Assembly (NCBI RefSeq): GCF_022348085.1
Contig: NZ_JAKRFN010000022.1
Location: forward strand, 48,044-112,043
DNA: 64,000 nt
DNA from: Mycobacterium sp. PSTR-4-N
Lineage (GTDB): Bacteria; Actinomycetota; Actinomycetes; Mycobacteriales; Mycobacteriaceae
Direction of reading: 5' to 3'
The notes beneath the pieces are model-generated. The model made no database searches. It saw nothing but the letters and a program-made list of their open reading frames with translations, and was not told the origin of the DNA. A program made the translations under genes and the position numbers. Positions within the stretch are counted from its first letter, which is position 1. Every line of letters begins with the position of its first letter. Positions 30,723-40,046 of this stretch are shown here, piece after piece.

Positions 30723-33700
30723 CTAACTGAACGCCTCGTCGATGATCTCCTGCTGCTCGACGGCGTGCACCTTCGACGAGCCCGAGGACGGCGCGGACAT
30801 CGCCCGCCGCGAGATGCGCTTGATCCCGGCGAGGTGGTCGGGCAGCAGCTCGGGCAGCGTCAGGCCCATCGTGGGCCACGCACCCTGGTTGGCCGGCTCC
30901 TCCTGCACCCAGAACTTCTCCTTGGCGTTCGGGTAGCGGTCCAGCGTCTCGGCCAGCCGACGCCGAGGCAGCGGCGCCAGCTGCTCCACACGCACGATCG
31001 CGACGTCCTCGCGCTTGTCCTTCGTCTTGCGCGCCGCCAGCTCGTAGTACAGCTTGCCGCTGGTCAACAGGATGCGGGTGACTTTGGACCGGTCGCCGTC
31101 ACCCTCGTCGTAGGTGGGCTCCTCGAGCACCGACCGGAACTTCTGCTCGGTGAACTCCTTGAGATCGCTCACCGCCGCCTTGTTGCGCAGCATCGACTTC
31201 GGCGTGAACACGATCAGCGGCCGGTGGATGCCGTCGAGGCCGTGACGGCGCAGCAGGTGGAAGTAGTTCGCCGGCGTCGACGGCATCGCGATCGTCATCG
31301 ATCCCTCGGCCCACAGCAGCAGGAACCGCTCGATTCGGCCCGAGGTGTGGTCGGGGCCCTGACCCTCGTGACCGTGCGGCAGTAGCAGCACCACGTCGGA
31401 GAGCTGACCCCATTTGGCCTCACCGGAGCTGATGAACTCGTCGATGATCGACTGCGCGCCGTTGACGAAGTCGCCGAACTGGGCTTCCCACAGCACCAGC
31501 GCGTCGGGGTTGCCCACCGAGTAGCCGTATTCGAAGCCGACCGCGGCGTACTCGGAGAGCGCCGAGTCGTAGACCATGAACCGGCCGCCGGTCGGGTTGC
31601 CGTCGGAGTCCACGGTCAGCAGGTCCAGCGGGGTGAACTCCTTGCCGGTCTTGCGGTCGATGATCACCGAGTGCCGCTGGGTGAACGTGCCGCGGCGGGT
31701 GTCCTGTCCGGTCATCCGGATCGTCTTGCCCTCGGCCAGGAACGTGCCCAGGGCCAGCAGCTCACCGAACGCCCAGTCGACCTTGCCCTCGTAGGCCATC
31801 TCGCGGCGCTTCTCGAGCACCGGCTTGACGCGGGGGTGCACGTTGAAGTCCTCGTCGAAGGCCAGGTGCGCGTCGCCGATGCGCTGCAGCAGCGACTTGT
31901 CGACCGCGGTTTTCATGCCCGCAGGCACCATCTGGTCGGATTCCACCGAGTGGCTGGGCTCCACCGCGTGCTTCTCGAGCTCACGGACCTCGTTGAACAC
32001 CCGCTCGAGCTGGCCCTGGTAGTCGCGCAGCGCGTCCTCGGCTTCTTTCATCGAGATGTCGCCGCGGCCGATCAGCGCTTCGGTGTAGGTCTTGCGGACC
32101 CCGCGCTTGGTGTCGATGACGTCGTACATGTTGGGCTGCGTCATCGACGGGTCGTCGCCCTCGTTGTGCCCGCGGCGGCGGTAGCACAGCATGTCGATGA
32201 CGACGTCCTTCTTGAACTTCTGGCGGAAGTCCATGGCGAGCTTCGCGACCCAGACCGCGGCCTCGGGGTCGTCGCCGTTGACGTGGAAGATCGGCGCACC
32301 GATCATCTTCGCCACGTCGGTGCAGTACTCCGACGAGCGCGAGTCGTACGGCGACGTGGTGAAGCCGATCTGGTTGTTGACGATGATGTGGATCGTGCCG
32401 CCGGTGCGGTACCCGCGCAGCAGCGCGAGGTTCAGCGTCTCGGCGACCACACCTTGCCCGGCGAACGCCGCGTCCCCGTGCAGCATCATCGGCACGACGG
32501 TGAAATCACCGGCGCCGCCGTCGGCGACCTCGCCGCTCTCGAGCATGTCCTGCTTGGCGCGGACGATGCCTTCGAGCACCGGGTCGACGGCCTCGAGGTG
32601 GCTGGGGTTGGCGACCAGAGACACCGCGATGTCGTTGTCGCCGAACATCTGGATGTAGGTGCCGGTGGCGCCGAGGTGGTACTTCACGTCGCCGGAGCCG
32701 TGCGCCTGCGACGGGTTCAGGTTGCCCTCGAACTCGGTGAAGATCTGGCTGTAGGGCTTGCCGACGATGTTGGCCAGCACATTGAGCCGGCCGCGGTGCG
32801 GCATGCCGATGACGACCTCGTGCAGCCCGTGCTCGGCGGCCTGGTCGATCGCGGCGTCCATCATCGGGATGACGGTCTCCGCGCCTTCCAACGAGAAGCG
32901 TTTCTGGCCAACGTATTTGGTCTGCAGGAACGTCTCGAATGCTTCTGCGGCGTTGAGCTTGCTCAAGATGTACTTCTGCTCGGCGACCGTCGGCTTCTCG
33001 TGCTTGATCTCGATGCGGTCCTGCAGCCACTGCTGCTGCTCGGGCTCGAGGATGTGGGTGTACTCCACACCGACGTGGCGGCAGTACGCGTCGCGCAGCA
33101 GCCCGAGGATGTCGCGCAGCTTCTTGTGCGTCTGGCCGGCGAAGCCGTTGACCTTGAACTCGCGGTCGAGGTCCCACAGCGTCAGGCCGTGAGTGTTGAC
33201 GTCGAGATCCGGGTGGCTCCGGAAGCGGGTGTTGTCCAGCCGCAGCGGGTCGATGTCGGCCATCAGATGGCCGCGGTTGCGGTAGGCGGCGATCAGCTCG
33301 ATGACGCGGGCGTTCTTGTCCTCGATCGAGTCCGGGTTGTCGATGCGCCACCGCACCGGCTCGTAGGGGATACCGAGTTCCCGGAAGATCTCGTCGTAGA
33401 ACTCGTCGTCGAGCAGCAACTGGTGGATGGTGCGCAGGAAGTCACCCGACTCAGCACCCTGGATGATGCGGTGGTCGTAGGTCGACGTGAGCGTCATCAA
33501 CTTGCCGATGCCGACCTCGTTGATGCGTTCCTCGCTGGCGCCCTGGAACTCCGCCGGGTACTCCATCGCGCCGGCGCCGATGATCGCGCCCTGGCCCTGC
33601 ATGAGGCGTGGCACCGAGTGCACGGTGCCGATGGTGCCCGGGTTGGTCAGCGAAATCGTCACGCCGGCAAAGTCTTCGGCGGTCAGCTTGCCCTCGCGGG

Positions 33701-34544
33701 CCCGGCGCACGATGTCCTCGTAGGCCGCGATGAACTGACCGAATCGCATGCTCTCGCAGTTCTTGATGGATGCGACGACCAGCGCGCGCTTACCGTCCTT
33801 GCCCTGCAGGTCGATCGCGAGCCCCAGGTTGGTGTGCGCGGGTGTCACCGCGTTGGGCTTGCCGTCGACCTCGGCGAAGTGCCGGTTCATGTTCGGGAAC
33901 TTCTTGACCGCCTGCACGATCGCGTAGCCCAGCAGGTGGGTGAACGAGATCTTGCCGCCGCGGGTGCGCTTGAGGTGGTTGTTGATGACGATGCGGTTGT
34001 CGATCATCGCCTTCGCCGGAATGGCACGCACGCTGGTGGCGGTCGGCACATCGAGCGATGCGGACATGTTCTTGACGACGGCCGCTGCGGCGCCGCGCAG
34101 CACCTGCGTCTCGTCGCTGCCGGCAGCCGTATCGGCCGTCTTGGCTGCCGGTTCTTTGCTCTGCGCAGCCTTCTCCGGGGCTTTGTCGGACGGCGCGGAC
34201 TCTTTTTTCTTCTCCGGAGTCTTCGGGGGCGCCGGGTCGGCGGGCTTCTCGGGGGCCTTCTGCTCGGGAGCCTTCTGCTTCGGCGCGGCCTGCGCGGTGC
34301 CGTTGCTGCTCTTCGGCGGCGGCGCCTTGGCGGGTTCGGGTGGGCTCATCGGACCGGAGGACCGAGCCGGCGAACCGTTCGCGCGCGCAGGGGTACTGGC
34401 GGCGGCGTCGGTGGTGGGTTCGGGGGAGTAGTCGACGAGGAACTCGTGCCAACTCGGGTCCACCGACGAGGGATCCTCGCGGAACTTGCGGTACATCTCT
34501 TCGACCAACCACTCGTTCTGACCGAATGGTGAAGGTGAATTCAC
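30723..34544 (-). CDS. kgd: Multifunctional 2-oxoglutarate metabolism enzyme Kgd
   Basis: Kgd converts 2-oxoglutarate to succinic semialdehyde (or 2-hydroxy-3-oxoadipate) and serves as the E1 of the mycobacterial 2-oxoglutarate dehydrogenase. The 1273-residue protein has the N-terminal SPSPFGQNEWLVEEMYRKF, a Pro/Lys/Ala-rich linker (about 50-140) and an E2-like acyltransferase domain with His near residue 358 (YDHRIIQG). ThDP-dependent E1 domains follow, with GDAAFAGQG near residue 688. Length is slightly above Rv1248c (1231) because of the linker. GTG 34544 is chosen to begin at NSPSPFGQNE. In M. tuberculosis GarA inhibits this enzyme; the N-terminal segment is present here. No relBE genes lie next to it. 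Confidence 0.96.
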   Translation of the reverse strand: MNSPSPFGQNEWLVEEMYRKFREDPSSVDPSWHEFLVDYSPEPTTDAAASTPARANGSPARSSGPMSPPEPAKAPPPKSSNGTAQAAPKQKAPEQKAPEKPADPAPPKTPEKKKESAPSDKAPEKAAQSKEPAAKTADTAAGSDETQVLRGAAAAVVKNMSASLDVPTATSVRAIPAKAMIDNRIVINNHLKRTRGGKISFTHLLGYAIVQAVKKFPNMNRHFAEVDGKPNAVTPAHTNLGLAIDLQGKDGKRALVVASIKNCESMRFGQFIAAYEDIVRRAREGKLTAEDFAGVTISLTNPGTIGTVHSVPRLMQGQGAIIGAGAMEYPAEFQGASEERINEVGIGKLMTLTSTYDHRIIQGAESGDFLRTIHQLLLDDEFYDEIFRELGIPYEPVRWRIDNPDSIEDKNARVIELIAAYRNRGHLMADIDPLRLDNTRFRSHPDLDVNTHGLTLWDLDREFKVNGFAGQTHKKLRDILGLLRDAYCRHVGVEYTHILEPEQQQWLQDRIEIKHEKPTVAEQKYILSKLNAAEAFETFLQTKYVGQKRFSLEGAETVIPMMDAAIDQAAEHGLHEVVIGMPHRGRLNVLANIVGKPYSQIFTEFEGNLNPSQAHGSGDVKYHLGATGTYIQMFGDNDIAVSLVANPSHLEAVDPVLEGIVRAKQDMLESGEVADGGAGDFTVVPMMLHGDAAFAGQGVVAETLNLALLRGYRTGGTIHIIVNNQIGFTTSPYDSRSSEYCTDVAKMIGAPIFHVNGDDPEAAVWVAKLAMDFRQKFKKDVVIDMLCYRRRGHNEGDDPSMTQPNMYDVIDTKRGVRKTYTEALIGRGDISMKEAEDALRDYQGQLERVFNEVRELEKHAVEPSHSVESDQMVPAGMKTAVDKSLLQRIGDAHLAFDEDFNVHPRVKPVLEKRREMAYEGKVDWAFGELLALGTFLAEGKTIRMTGQDTRRGTFTQRHSVIIDRKTGKEFTPLDLLTVDSDGNPTGGRFMVYDSALSEYAAVGFEYGYSVGNPDALVLWEAQFGDFVNGAQSIIDEFISSGEAKWGQLSDVVLLLPHGHEGQGPDHTSGRIERFLLLWAEGSMTIAMPSTPANYFHLLRRHGLDGIHRPLIVFTPKSMLRNKAAVSDLKEFTEQKFRSVLEEPTYDEGDGDRSKVTRILLTSGKLYYELAARKTKDKREDVAIVRVEQLAPLPRRRLAETLDRYPNAKEKFWVQEEPANQGAWPTMGLTLPELLPDHLAGIKRISRRAMSAPSSGSSKVHAVEQQEIIDEAFS

Positions 34545-34699
34545 GGCTGCTGTTCGCCTCAATTCTTCGTTTCCGGCCAGTGCTCCGCGGCAGCCGGCCA
34601 CCCCTTAATGAACCCGGTGTGCGGTCACCCGCAATTCCGCCGCATCAAGGCTAGCGCTTCGGCGACCGGGGCGACCAGGCAACGTCTGTATGGGTCGTT

Positions 34700-34722
34700 G
34701 TGGTCATTTCGGACATGACCAC
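34700..34722. terminator. Hairpin between the Rv1249c-like gene and kgd
   Basis: GTGGTCAT and ATGACCAC pair perfectly around a seven-base loop. It lies 17 bases after the stop of the upstream minus-strand gene and 155 bases before the kgd start. It probably terminates the former; an operator role is possible. Confidence 0.5.
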
Positions 34723-34739
34723 GGGGTGAACGCCGACCG

Positions 34740-35483
34740 TCAGTTGGGCGGCGCGGGAAGCAGATGCAGCGGTGACGGCCAGCGCGGCGGCGGCGCTCCG
34801 AACGCGTCGCGGGCGTTCGCCACGATCTTGCGGCTCATCATCCGATTGCCGACGCCCCCGACGACGGCACCGATGCCGACCGGCAGCATCTTGCCGAACA
34901 TCATCGCACCCCGTTTGAGGGTGTAGCGCTTGACGAAGTACTTGAGCAGGCGGTTGTTCAGCTGCGACACCGCGGGCAGCGGCAGGGAGGCGGCGCCGTC
35001 GGACAACCAGCCACCGCTGGTGCGGCCGCGGCCGAGCAGGTCGGCGATCGCGCCCTTGCTGTCGTCGCCGACGAGCACGGCGAGCACCAGCGCGCGCCGA
35101 CGCTCGCGTTCCTCGGCGGGGATGCCGTGCACTTCCGCGACGGACAGTACGAACACCGCGGTGGCTTCCAGGAACACCACGGTCTCCCCGGCGACCGCGG
35201 ACATCGCGACCAGCGTGCCGATGCCGGGGAAGGCGGCCGCGGAGCCGACGGCAGCCCCGCTGGCCATCACCGCGGCCGTGTAGTGCTTCTCCAGCTTCGT
35301 GATGATCTCGGCGGGGCCGGCGCCGGGGTTGCCCTCACGCAGGCGCGCGACATAGGCACGCACGGCCGGTGCCTGGACCCGGGCGCCGCGTTCGATGATG
35401 TTGCTCAGCGCCTTGGCGGCTGCGCTGGGATCGTCCTCGCGTACTGCGGGCTCTTTGCTCTTGGCCCGGGACCATGCACTCAT
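34740..35483 (-). CDS. Conserved membrane-associated protein (Rv1249c-like)
   Basis: The 247-residue protein corresponds to Rv1249c by position. It has a charged N-terminus (AWSRAKSKEPAVREDDPS), a helical segment IERGARVQAPAVRAYVARLREGNPGAGPAEIITKLEKHY, a Gly/Ala-rich hydrophobic stretch (AVMASGAAVGSAAAFPGIGTLVAMSAVAGETVVF) and a second one near the C-terminus (MLPVGIGAVVGGVGNRMM). I do not recognise a catalytic motif. ATG 35483 follows AAAGG by seven bases; the open frame continues upstream without a better start. It is divergent from the MFS gene and lies upstream of kgd. Confidence 0.78.
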   Translation of the reverse strand: MSAWSRAKSKEPAVREDDPSAAAKALSNIIERGARVQAPAVRAYVARLREGNPGAGPAEIITKLEKHYTAAVMASGAAVGSAAAFPGIGTLVAMSAVAGETVVFLEATAVFVLSVAEVHGIPAEERERRRALVLAVLVGDDSKGAIADLLGRGRTSGGWLSDGAASLPLPAVSQLNNRLLKYFVKRYTLKRGAMMFGKMLPVGIGAVVGGVGNRMMSRKIVANARDAFGAPPPRWPSPLHLLPAPPN

Positions 35484-35637
35484 CGAACGGCCTTTCGTCG
35501 AGTGGACCTGTTCCCAGGTTAAGCCCTGGAAACACCCGGAAAACGAATCACCGCCCGAGCGGGGTGTCCGGAGGTGACGGCGGTCACTGTTCGCTGTGCG
35601 GGGAAGAAACAACTGGAAAGCGGCGCTAATCAATTCC

Positions 35638-36921
35638 ATGGCAGTATCCCCAGACGTGGACGTGACACCGCTGGAGACCGAGATGGGCCGTGGGCCGGCT
35701 CGTCAGCCGGCGGTGGGAACGGTGACCGCCCCGAGCCGCCTGCGGATGATTGTGGTGCTGGGCCTGCTGGTCGCGCTCGGCCCGCTGACCATCGACATGT
35801 ACCTGCCCGCGCTGCCGAGGATCGCCGACGAGCTGTCGGTGTCGTCGTCGGTGGCGCAGTTGACGCTGACCGGCACGCTGGCCGGTCTGGCGCTGGGGCA
35901 GCTGATCATCGGACCGCTGTCGGACTCGCTGGGCCGCCGCAGGCCGTTGATCGGCGGCATCGTGCTGCACATGGTGGCGTCGCTGCTGTGCCTGTTCGCG
36001 CCGAACATCGCGCTGCTCGGCATCGCGCGGGGTCTGCAGGGTGTCGGTGCCGCGGCGGCCATGGTGGTCGCGATCGCGGTGGTCGGTGATCTGTACAAGG
36101 ACAACGTGGCCGCCACGGTGATGTCCCGGTTGATGCTGGTCCTGGGCGTGGCGCCGGTCCTCGCCCCGTCGTTGGGCGCGGCGGTTCTGCTCAACGCGTC
36201 CTGGCACTGGGTGTTCGCCGCGCTGGTGGTGCTGGCGGGCGCGATTCTGGTGATGGCCGTGCTGGCTCTGCCCGAGACCCTGCCGATCGCGCACCGCCGC
36301 CCCCTGAGGGTCGGCGGCATCGCACGCACCTATGTGGAACTGCTGCGCGACACCCGGTTCGTGATTCTGGTCCTGGTGGCCGCTCTGGGCATGTCGGGCC
36401 TGTTCGCCTACATCGCTGGCGCCTCGTTCGTGCTGCAGGGCCGCTACGGCATCGATCAGACGGCGTTCGCTCTGGTCTTCGGCGCCGGCGCGATCGCGTT
36501 GATCGGGTCGACGCAGTTCAACGTCGTGCTGCTGCGCCGGTTCTCCCCCCAGCAGATCATGGTGTGGGCGCTGGCCGCGGCCTCGCTGTTCGGTGTCGTG
36601 TTCATCGCGCTGGCGGCCGCGCATGTGGGCGGGCTGGTCGGCTTCGTCGTGCCGGTGTGGGCGATCCTGGCGGCGATGGGCCTGGTGATCCCGAACGCAC
36701 CGGCGGTGGCCCTGACGCGGCACCCCGACGCCTCGGGCACCGCCGCGGCGCTGCTCGGCGCGGTCCAGTTCGGCCTGGGGGCAGCGGTTGCGCCGGTGGT
36801 CGGCGTGCTGGGCAACGACGAGCTCGCGATGGCCGCGGTGATGGCCGCTGGTGTGGTGATCGCGCTGGTGGCCCTGCTGCTGACGGGCGCGCACCGTTCG
36901 CCGGCACCCGACGTGTCGTGA
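35638..36921 (+). CDS. Bcr/CflA-type MFS multidrug efflux transporter
   Basis: This 427-residue protein is a 12-helix major facilitator of the Bcr/CflA drug:proton antiporter family. It shows LGPLTIDMYLPALPRIADEL in the first helix and loop, GPLSDSLGRRRPLIGG (motif A), and GLQGVGAAAAMVVAIAVVGDLY (motif C-like region). The long N-terminus (1-35) is soluble. ATG 35638 has no ribosome site; ATG 35683 is preceded by GGAGA and may be the true start. It diverges from the Rv1249c-like gene. It has no counterpart at this place in M. tuberculosis that I recall. A second MFS pump follows. Confidence 0.88.
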   Translation: MAVSPDVDVTPLETEMGRGPARQPAVGTVTAPSRLRMIVVLGLLVALGPLTIDMYLPALPRIADELSVSSSVAQLTLTGTLAGLALGQLIIGPLSDSLGRRRPLIGGIVLHMVASLLCLFAPNIALLGIARGLQGVGAAAAMVVAIAVVGDLYKDNVAATVMSRLMLVLGVAPVLAPSLGAAVLLNASWHWVFAALVVLAGAILVMAVLALPETLPIAHRRPLRVGGIARTYVELLRDTRFVILVLVAALGMSGLFAYIAGASFVLQGRYGIDQTAFALVFGAGAIALIGSTQFNVVLLRRFSPQQIMVWALAAASLFGVVFIALAAAHVGGLVGFVVPVWAILAAMGLVIPNAPAVALTRHPDASGTAAALLGAVQFGLGAAVAPVVGVLGNDELAMAAVMAAGVVIALVALLLTGAHRSPAPDVS

Positions 36922-36945
36922 TCATCGCGTAGCGTCGGCGCGGTC

Positions 36946-37011
36946 ATGTCCCACCTCGAGTCCCCACCCCCACTGATGGCTGATTGTCTTCCACCATGCT
37001 CGATGTCGTGA
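36946..37011 (+). CDS. Possible 21-codon leader ORF before the DHA2 pump
   Basis: ATG 36946 opens a short Pro-rich reading frame (MSHLESPPPLMADCLPPCS and two more residues) whose stop lies 15 bases inside the pump gene. TAGCGT (36930-36935) is a possible -10 ten bases upstream. Such overlap could couple or attenuate pump translation. It may also be chance. Confidence 0.25.
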   Translation: MSHLESPPPLMADCLPPCSMS

Positions 37012-38648
37012 CGCCGCGTACCGGCGGCGCCAACCCCTGGCACGCGCTGTGGGCGCTTCTCGTCGGCTTCTTCATGATCCTCGTCGACGCGACGATCGTC
37101 GCGGTGGCGAACCCGGCGATCATGACGGCCCTCGACGTCGGATATGACGCCGTCATCTGGGTGACCAGTGCCTACCTGCTGGCCTACGCCGTGCCGCTGC
37201 TCGTGTCGGGTCGACTCGGGGATCGCTATGGCCCGCGCAACGTCTACCTGGTCGGTCTGTCGGTCTTCACGCTGGCCTCCCTGTGGTGCGGGCTGGCCGA
37301 CAGCATCGGCATGCTGGTGGCCGCCCGGGTGCTGCAGGGCCTCGGTGCCGCACTGCTCACCCCGCAGACGCTGTCGGTGATCACCAGGACGTTCCCCGCT
37401 GATCGGCGGGGTGTAGCGATGAGCGTGTGGGGCGCGACGGCGGGGGTGGCCACGCTGGTGGGCCCGCTGGCCGGCGGCGTGCTGGTCGACCACCTGGGCT
37501 GGCAGTGGATCTTCTTCGTGAACGTGCCCGTGGGTGTGCTCGGCCTCGTGCTGGCGCTGCGGCTGGTGCCCGCGCTGCCCACACAGAGCAAACAGATCGA
37601 CGTGCTGGGTGTGGTGCTGTCGGCGGTCGGTCTGTTCCTGATCGTGTTCGCTCTGCAGGAGGGCCAGGCCCATCGCTGGGCGCCGTGGATCTGGGCGGCG
37701 ATCGGGGTGGGGATCGCGGTGATGGCCTGTTTCGTGGTGTGGCAGTCGGTCACCCGTGGTGAGCCGCTCATCCCGCTGGCGATCTTCGGCGACCGCGACT
37801 TCTCGATGTCCAACCTCGGGGTCGCGACGATCGGGTTCGTCGCGACGTCGATGATCCTGCCGCTGATGTTCTACGCCCAGGCCGTCTGCGGTCTCACGCC
37901 GACGCGTGCGGCGCTGCTGACCGCACCGATGGCGGTCGCCACGGGCGTGCTCGCCCCGATGGTCGGCAAGATCGTCGATCGCGCGCATCCCCGCCCGGTG
38001 ATCGGTTTCGGTTTCTCGGTGTTGGCCATCGCGCTGACCTGGTTGTCGATCGACATGACGCCGACGACTCCGATCTGGCGGCTGGTCGTGCCGCTGACCC
38101 TGATGGGCGTGGGGATGGCGTTCATCTGGTCGCCGCTGGCCGCGACGGCCACCCGGAACCTGCCGCCGCATGTGGCCGGTGCCGGCTCCGGGGTGTACAA
38201 CACCACCCGGCAGGTCGGCTCCGTGCTGGGCAGTGCAGGCATGGCCGCGTTCCTGTCGTCGCGGCTGTCGGCGGAGATGCCGGGTGCGGCCGCCGGTACG
38301 GGCTCGCCGGAGGCCGGCGTCGGGCAGCTGCCCGGGTTCCTGCACGCCCCGTTCTCCGCGGCCATGTCGCAGGCGATGCTGTTGCCGGCGTTCATCGCGC
38401 TCTTCGGGGTGGTGGCGGCGCTGTTCCTGACCGGTGCGGTGGGCCGCCGCTGGGCGCCTGCTGCAGCCGACACCGGCACTGATGCCCGTGCCGCCGCCGA
38501 CGACGGCCGGGAATGGTCCGATGACTGGGTCGATGACGATGACTACGTCGAGTACGTCGTCGACTGGAGCCACGATCCCGACGCCGACGACACCGATGTG
38601 CTGGAGCGGATGACCGACGGCGGTGGGGGCCGGCACGCGCGCGGTTAG
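36996..38648 (+). CDS. DHA2-family (EmrB/QacA) MFS efflux pump (Rv1250-like)
   Basis: The 550-residue transporter has 14 predicted helices and matches Rv1250 strongly. Key segments are LLVGFFMILVDATIVAVANPAIM in helix 1, VSGRLGDRYGPRNVYLVGL (motif A), RVLQGLGAALLTPQTLSVITR, and WGATAGVATLVGPLAGGVLVDHLGWQWIFFVNVPVG (motif C). The last 60 residues are acidic (DDDDYVEYVV region) and cytoplasmic. ATG 36996 is chosen; TTG 36984 is in frame. It probably exports drugs using the proton gradient. Its stop TAG is interlocked with that of the convergent flavin enzyme in TTAG at 38645-38648. Confidence 0.92.
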   Translation: MLDVVTPRTGGANPWHALWALLVGFFMILVDATIVAVANPAIMTALDVGYDAVIWVTSAYLLAYAVPLLVSGRLGDRYGPRNVYLVGLSVFTLASLWCGLADSIGMLVAARVLQGLGAALLTPQTLSVITRTFPADRRGVAMSVWGATAGVATLVGPLAGGVLVDHLGWQWIFFVNVPVGVLGLVLALRLVPALPTQSKQIDVLGVVLSAVGLFLIVFALQEGQAHRWAPWIWAAIGVGIAVMACFVVWQSVTRGEPLIPLAIFGDRDFSMSNLGVATIGFVATSMILPLMFYAQAVCGLTPTRAALLTAPMAVATGVLAPMVGKIVDRAHPRPVIGFGFSVLAIALTWLSIDMTPTTPIWRLVVPLTLMGVGMAFIWSPLAATATRNLPPHVAGAGSGVYNTTRQVGSVLGSAGMAAFLSSRLSAEMPGAAAGTGSPEAGVGQLPGFLHAPFSAAMSQAMLLPAFIALFGVVAALFLTGAVGRRWAPAAADTGTDARAAADDGREWSDDWVDDDDYVEYVVDWSHDPDADDTDVLERMTDGGGGRHARG

Positions 38649-40036
38649 CCGCGCTCCATCAGCGCGCTGAGCTGTTCGTTGGTCTTGGTCAGCGCCGTGG
38701 TCAGAGCGCTGAACGCGCGATCCCGCACCCGGACCTTGTCGCCGAAATCGGGGAAGAGGTCGCGCAGCACGTTCAGCCGGGCGGCCTTCAGCCAGTCCAT
38801 CAGCTCCGGGTCTTTCAGCCATCGCACCTGAGCCGTGTTGTCGGCCAGCAGGATTCGCAGCCAATCCACCGGAGCGTCGGGATGTGTGATGGGTGCGCAC
38901 AGATCGTTGCGGACGCCGTCGTCGGGGTACGCGGCCTCGACGTGGGCGATGAACGCCGAGCTGAACACCTGCTGGCATCCCCGCACGCTCTGCAGCGTGA
39001 TCTTCTCGCCGTCGAACACCGGTACCGACGGCGGACGCGGCAAGCCCTGTGTCGTGCAGTCCACGTACAACGACGGGGTGGAGACCTCGATCTCGCCGTC
39101 ACGCAACACGATCCGGTCGTGCTCGGCGCGTTCGAGGTGGCCCAGCCGCACCACGTCGTCGATGAGGCGCAACTGCTCGAGCTCGCGTGAAGACACGATC
39201 GCGCAGTGGTACATCGTGGGCGTGACGGCGGGGTCCAGCCGGAACAGGTTGCCGTCGGCTTCGAGGCGTTCGAACAGGTCGTCCAGCGAGGTCGCCTCGG
39301 CGATGGCGCTCATCCGCGAGGCGATCGATTCCCGGAAGGACTTCACGAACTGCCCACCGGGCTGGATGTGGGCCCGGTTCATCAGCCAGGAGTCCCGCGG
39401 CATGATCCAGCGAATGTGCTGCGGGGAGACACCGGAGCGCAGCAGCCACAGGCAGCAATCCATGCCGGTCTTGCCGCCGCCGACGATCGTGTAGTGCTCA
39501 CGGCCGGCGGCCCGGCGGGGCAGATCGTTGGGGGTGACGACGTCGAGGCCGTCGGCCACCGAGAACGGCGCCGAGCGCATCGATTGCACCACGGTCAGCA
39601 GGTAGGTGGCGTCGACCACGCGGCGTCGCACCGTCACCTGGTGTTCGGTTCCGTCGAGCGTACGAAACCTGTTGTCGCCCAGGTAATGCGAGGACGGGTA
39701 GTACGACAGCCGGCCGGTCGGCTGCATCTGGTGGCGCATCACCTGGTCGTAGTAGGCGCACACCTCGTGGCCGGTCGCCAGCTCGAAGAACCCTTCGTTG
39801 GGGCCCGATTGGTCGATCCAGTCCTCGTTGCCCAGGGCCCGCGAATTCACGCCGTAGTAGGACGAGGGCTGGTGCAGTCGGACGAACGGATACACCCAGT
39901 TCCAGTGCCCACCCGGCTGATGGTTCTCGTCGACGAGCACGACCGTCGCATCGGTCTCGGTGAGCATCGTGTCGACGAACGCCATCCCCATCGCGCCTGC
40001 GCCGATCACCAGGTAGTCGGCCTCGATGCTCGTCAT
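38645..40036 (-). CDS. FAD/NAD(P)-binding monooxygenase-like oxidoreductase
   Basis: The 463-residue protein begins with a Rossmann motif (DYLVIGAGAMGMAFVDTML) and an acidic end of the second strand (VVLVDENHQPGG). A second dinucleotide motif is at IVGGGKTGMDCCLWLLRSG, as in flavin monooxygenases. YPFVRLHQPSSYYGVNSRALG and FSSAFIAHVEAAY are further landmarks. The substrate is unknown. ATG 40036 (MTSIEADYLVIGAGAMG) is chosen; the longer frame would overlap the upstream gene. It is encoded ten bases downstream of the FAD-linked oxidase gene, which suggests a shared transcript. Confidence 0.82.
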   Translation of the reverse strand: MTSIEADYLVIGAGAMGMAFVDTMLTETDATVVLVDENHQPGGHWNWVYPFVRLHQPSSYYGVNSRALGNEDWIDQSGPNEGFFELATGHEVCAYYDQVMRHQMQPTGRLSYYPSSHYLGDNRFRTLDGTEHQVTVRRRVVDATYLLTVVQSMRSAPFSVADGLDVVTPNDLPRRAAGREHYTIVGGGKTGMDCCLWLLRSGVSPQHIRWIMPRDSWLMNRAHIQPGGQFVKSFRESIASRMSAIAEATSLDDLFERLEADGNLFRLDPAVTPTMYHCAIVSSRELEQLRLIDDVVRLGHLERAEHDRIVLRDGEIEVSTPSLYVDCTTQGLPRPPSVPVFDGEKITLQSVRGCQQVFSSAFIAHVEAAYPDDGVRNDLCAPITHPDAPVDWLRILLADNTAQVRWLKDPELMDWLKAARLNVLRDLFPDFGDKVRVRDRAFSALTTALTKTNEQLSALMERG

Positions 40037-40046
40037 CGCCGCCACG

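Noticed and set aside
31671..34532. A 953-codon open frame on the plus strand opposite kgd
   Set aside because: It is a shadow of kgd produced by high GC and codon bias; the sequence has repeated low-complexity Val/Asp/His runs and no family motif, while kgd on the other strand is complete.
36456..38978. An 840-codon minus-strand open frame opposite the two MFS genes
   Set aside because: It spans two real genes and their gap, is full of Arg/Gln/His repeats, and has no domain; the transporters are clear.
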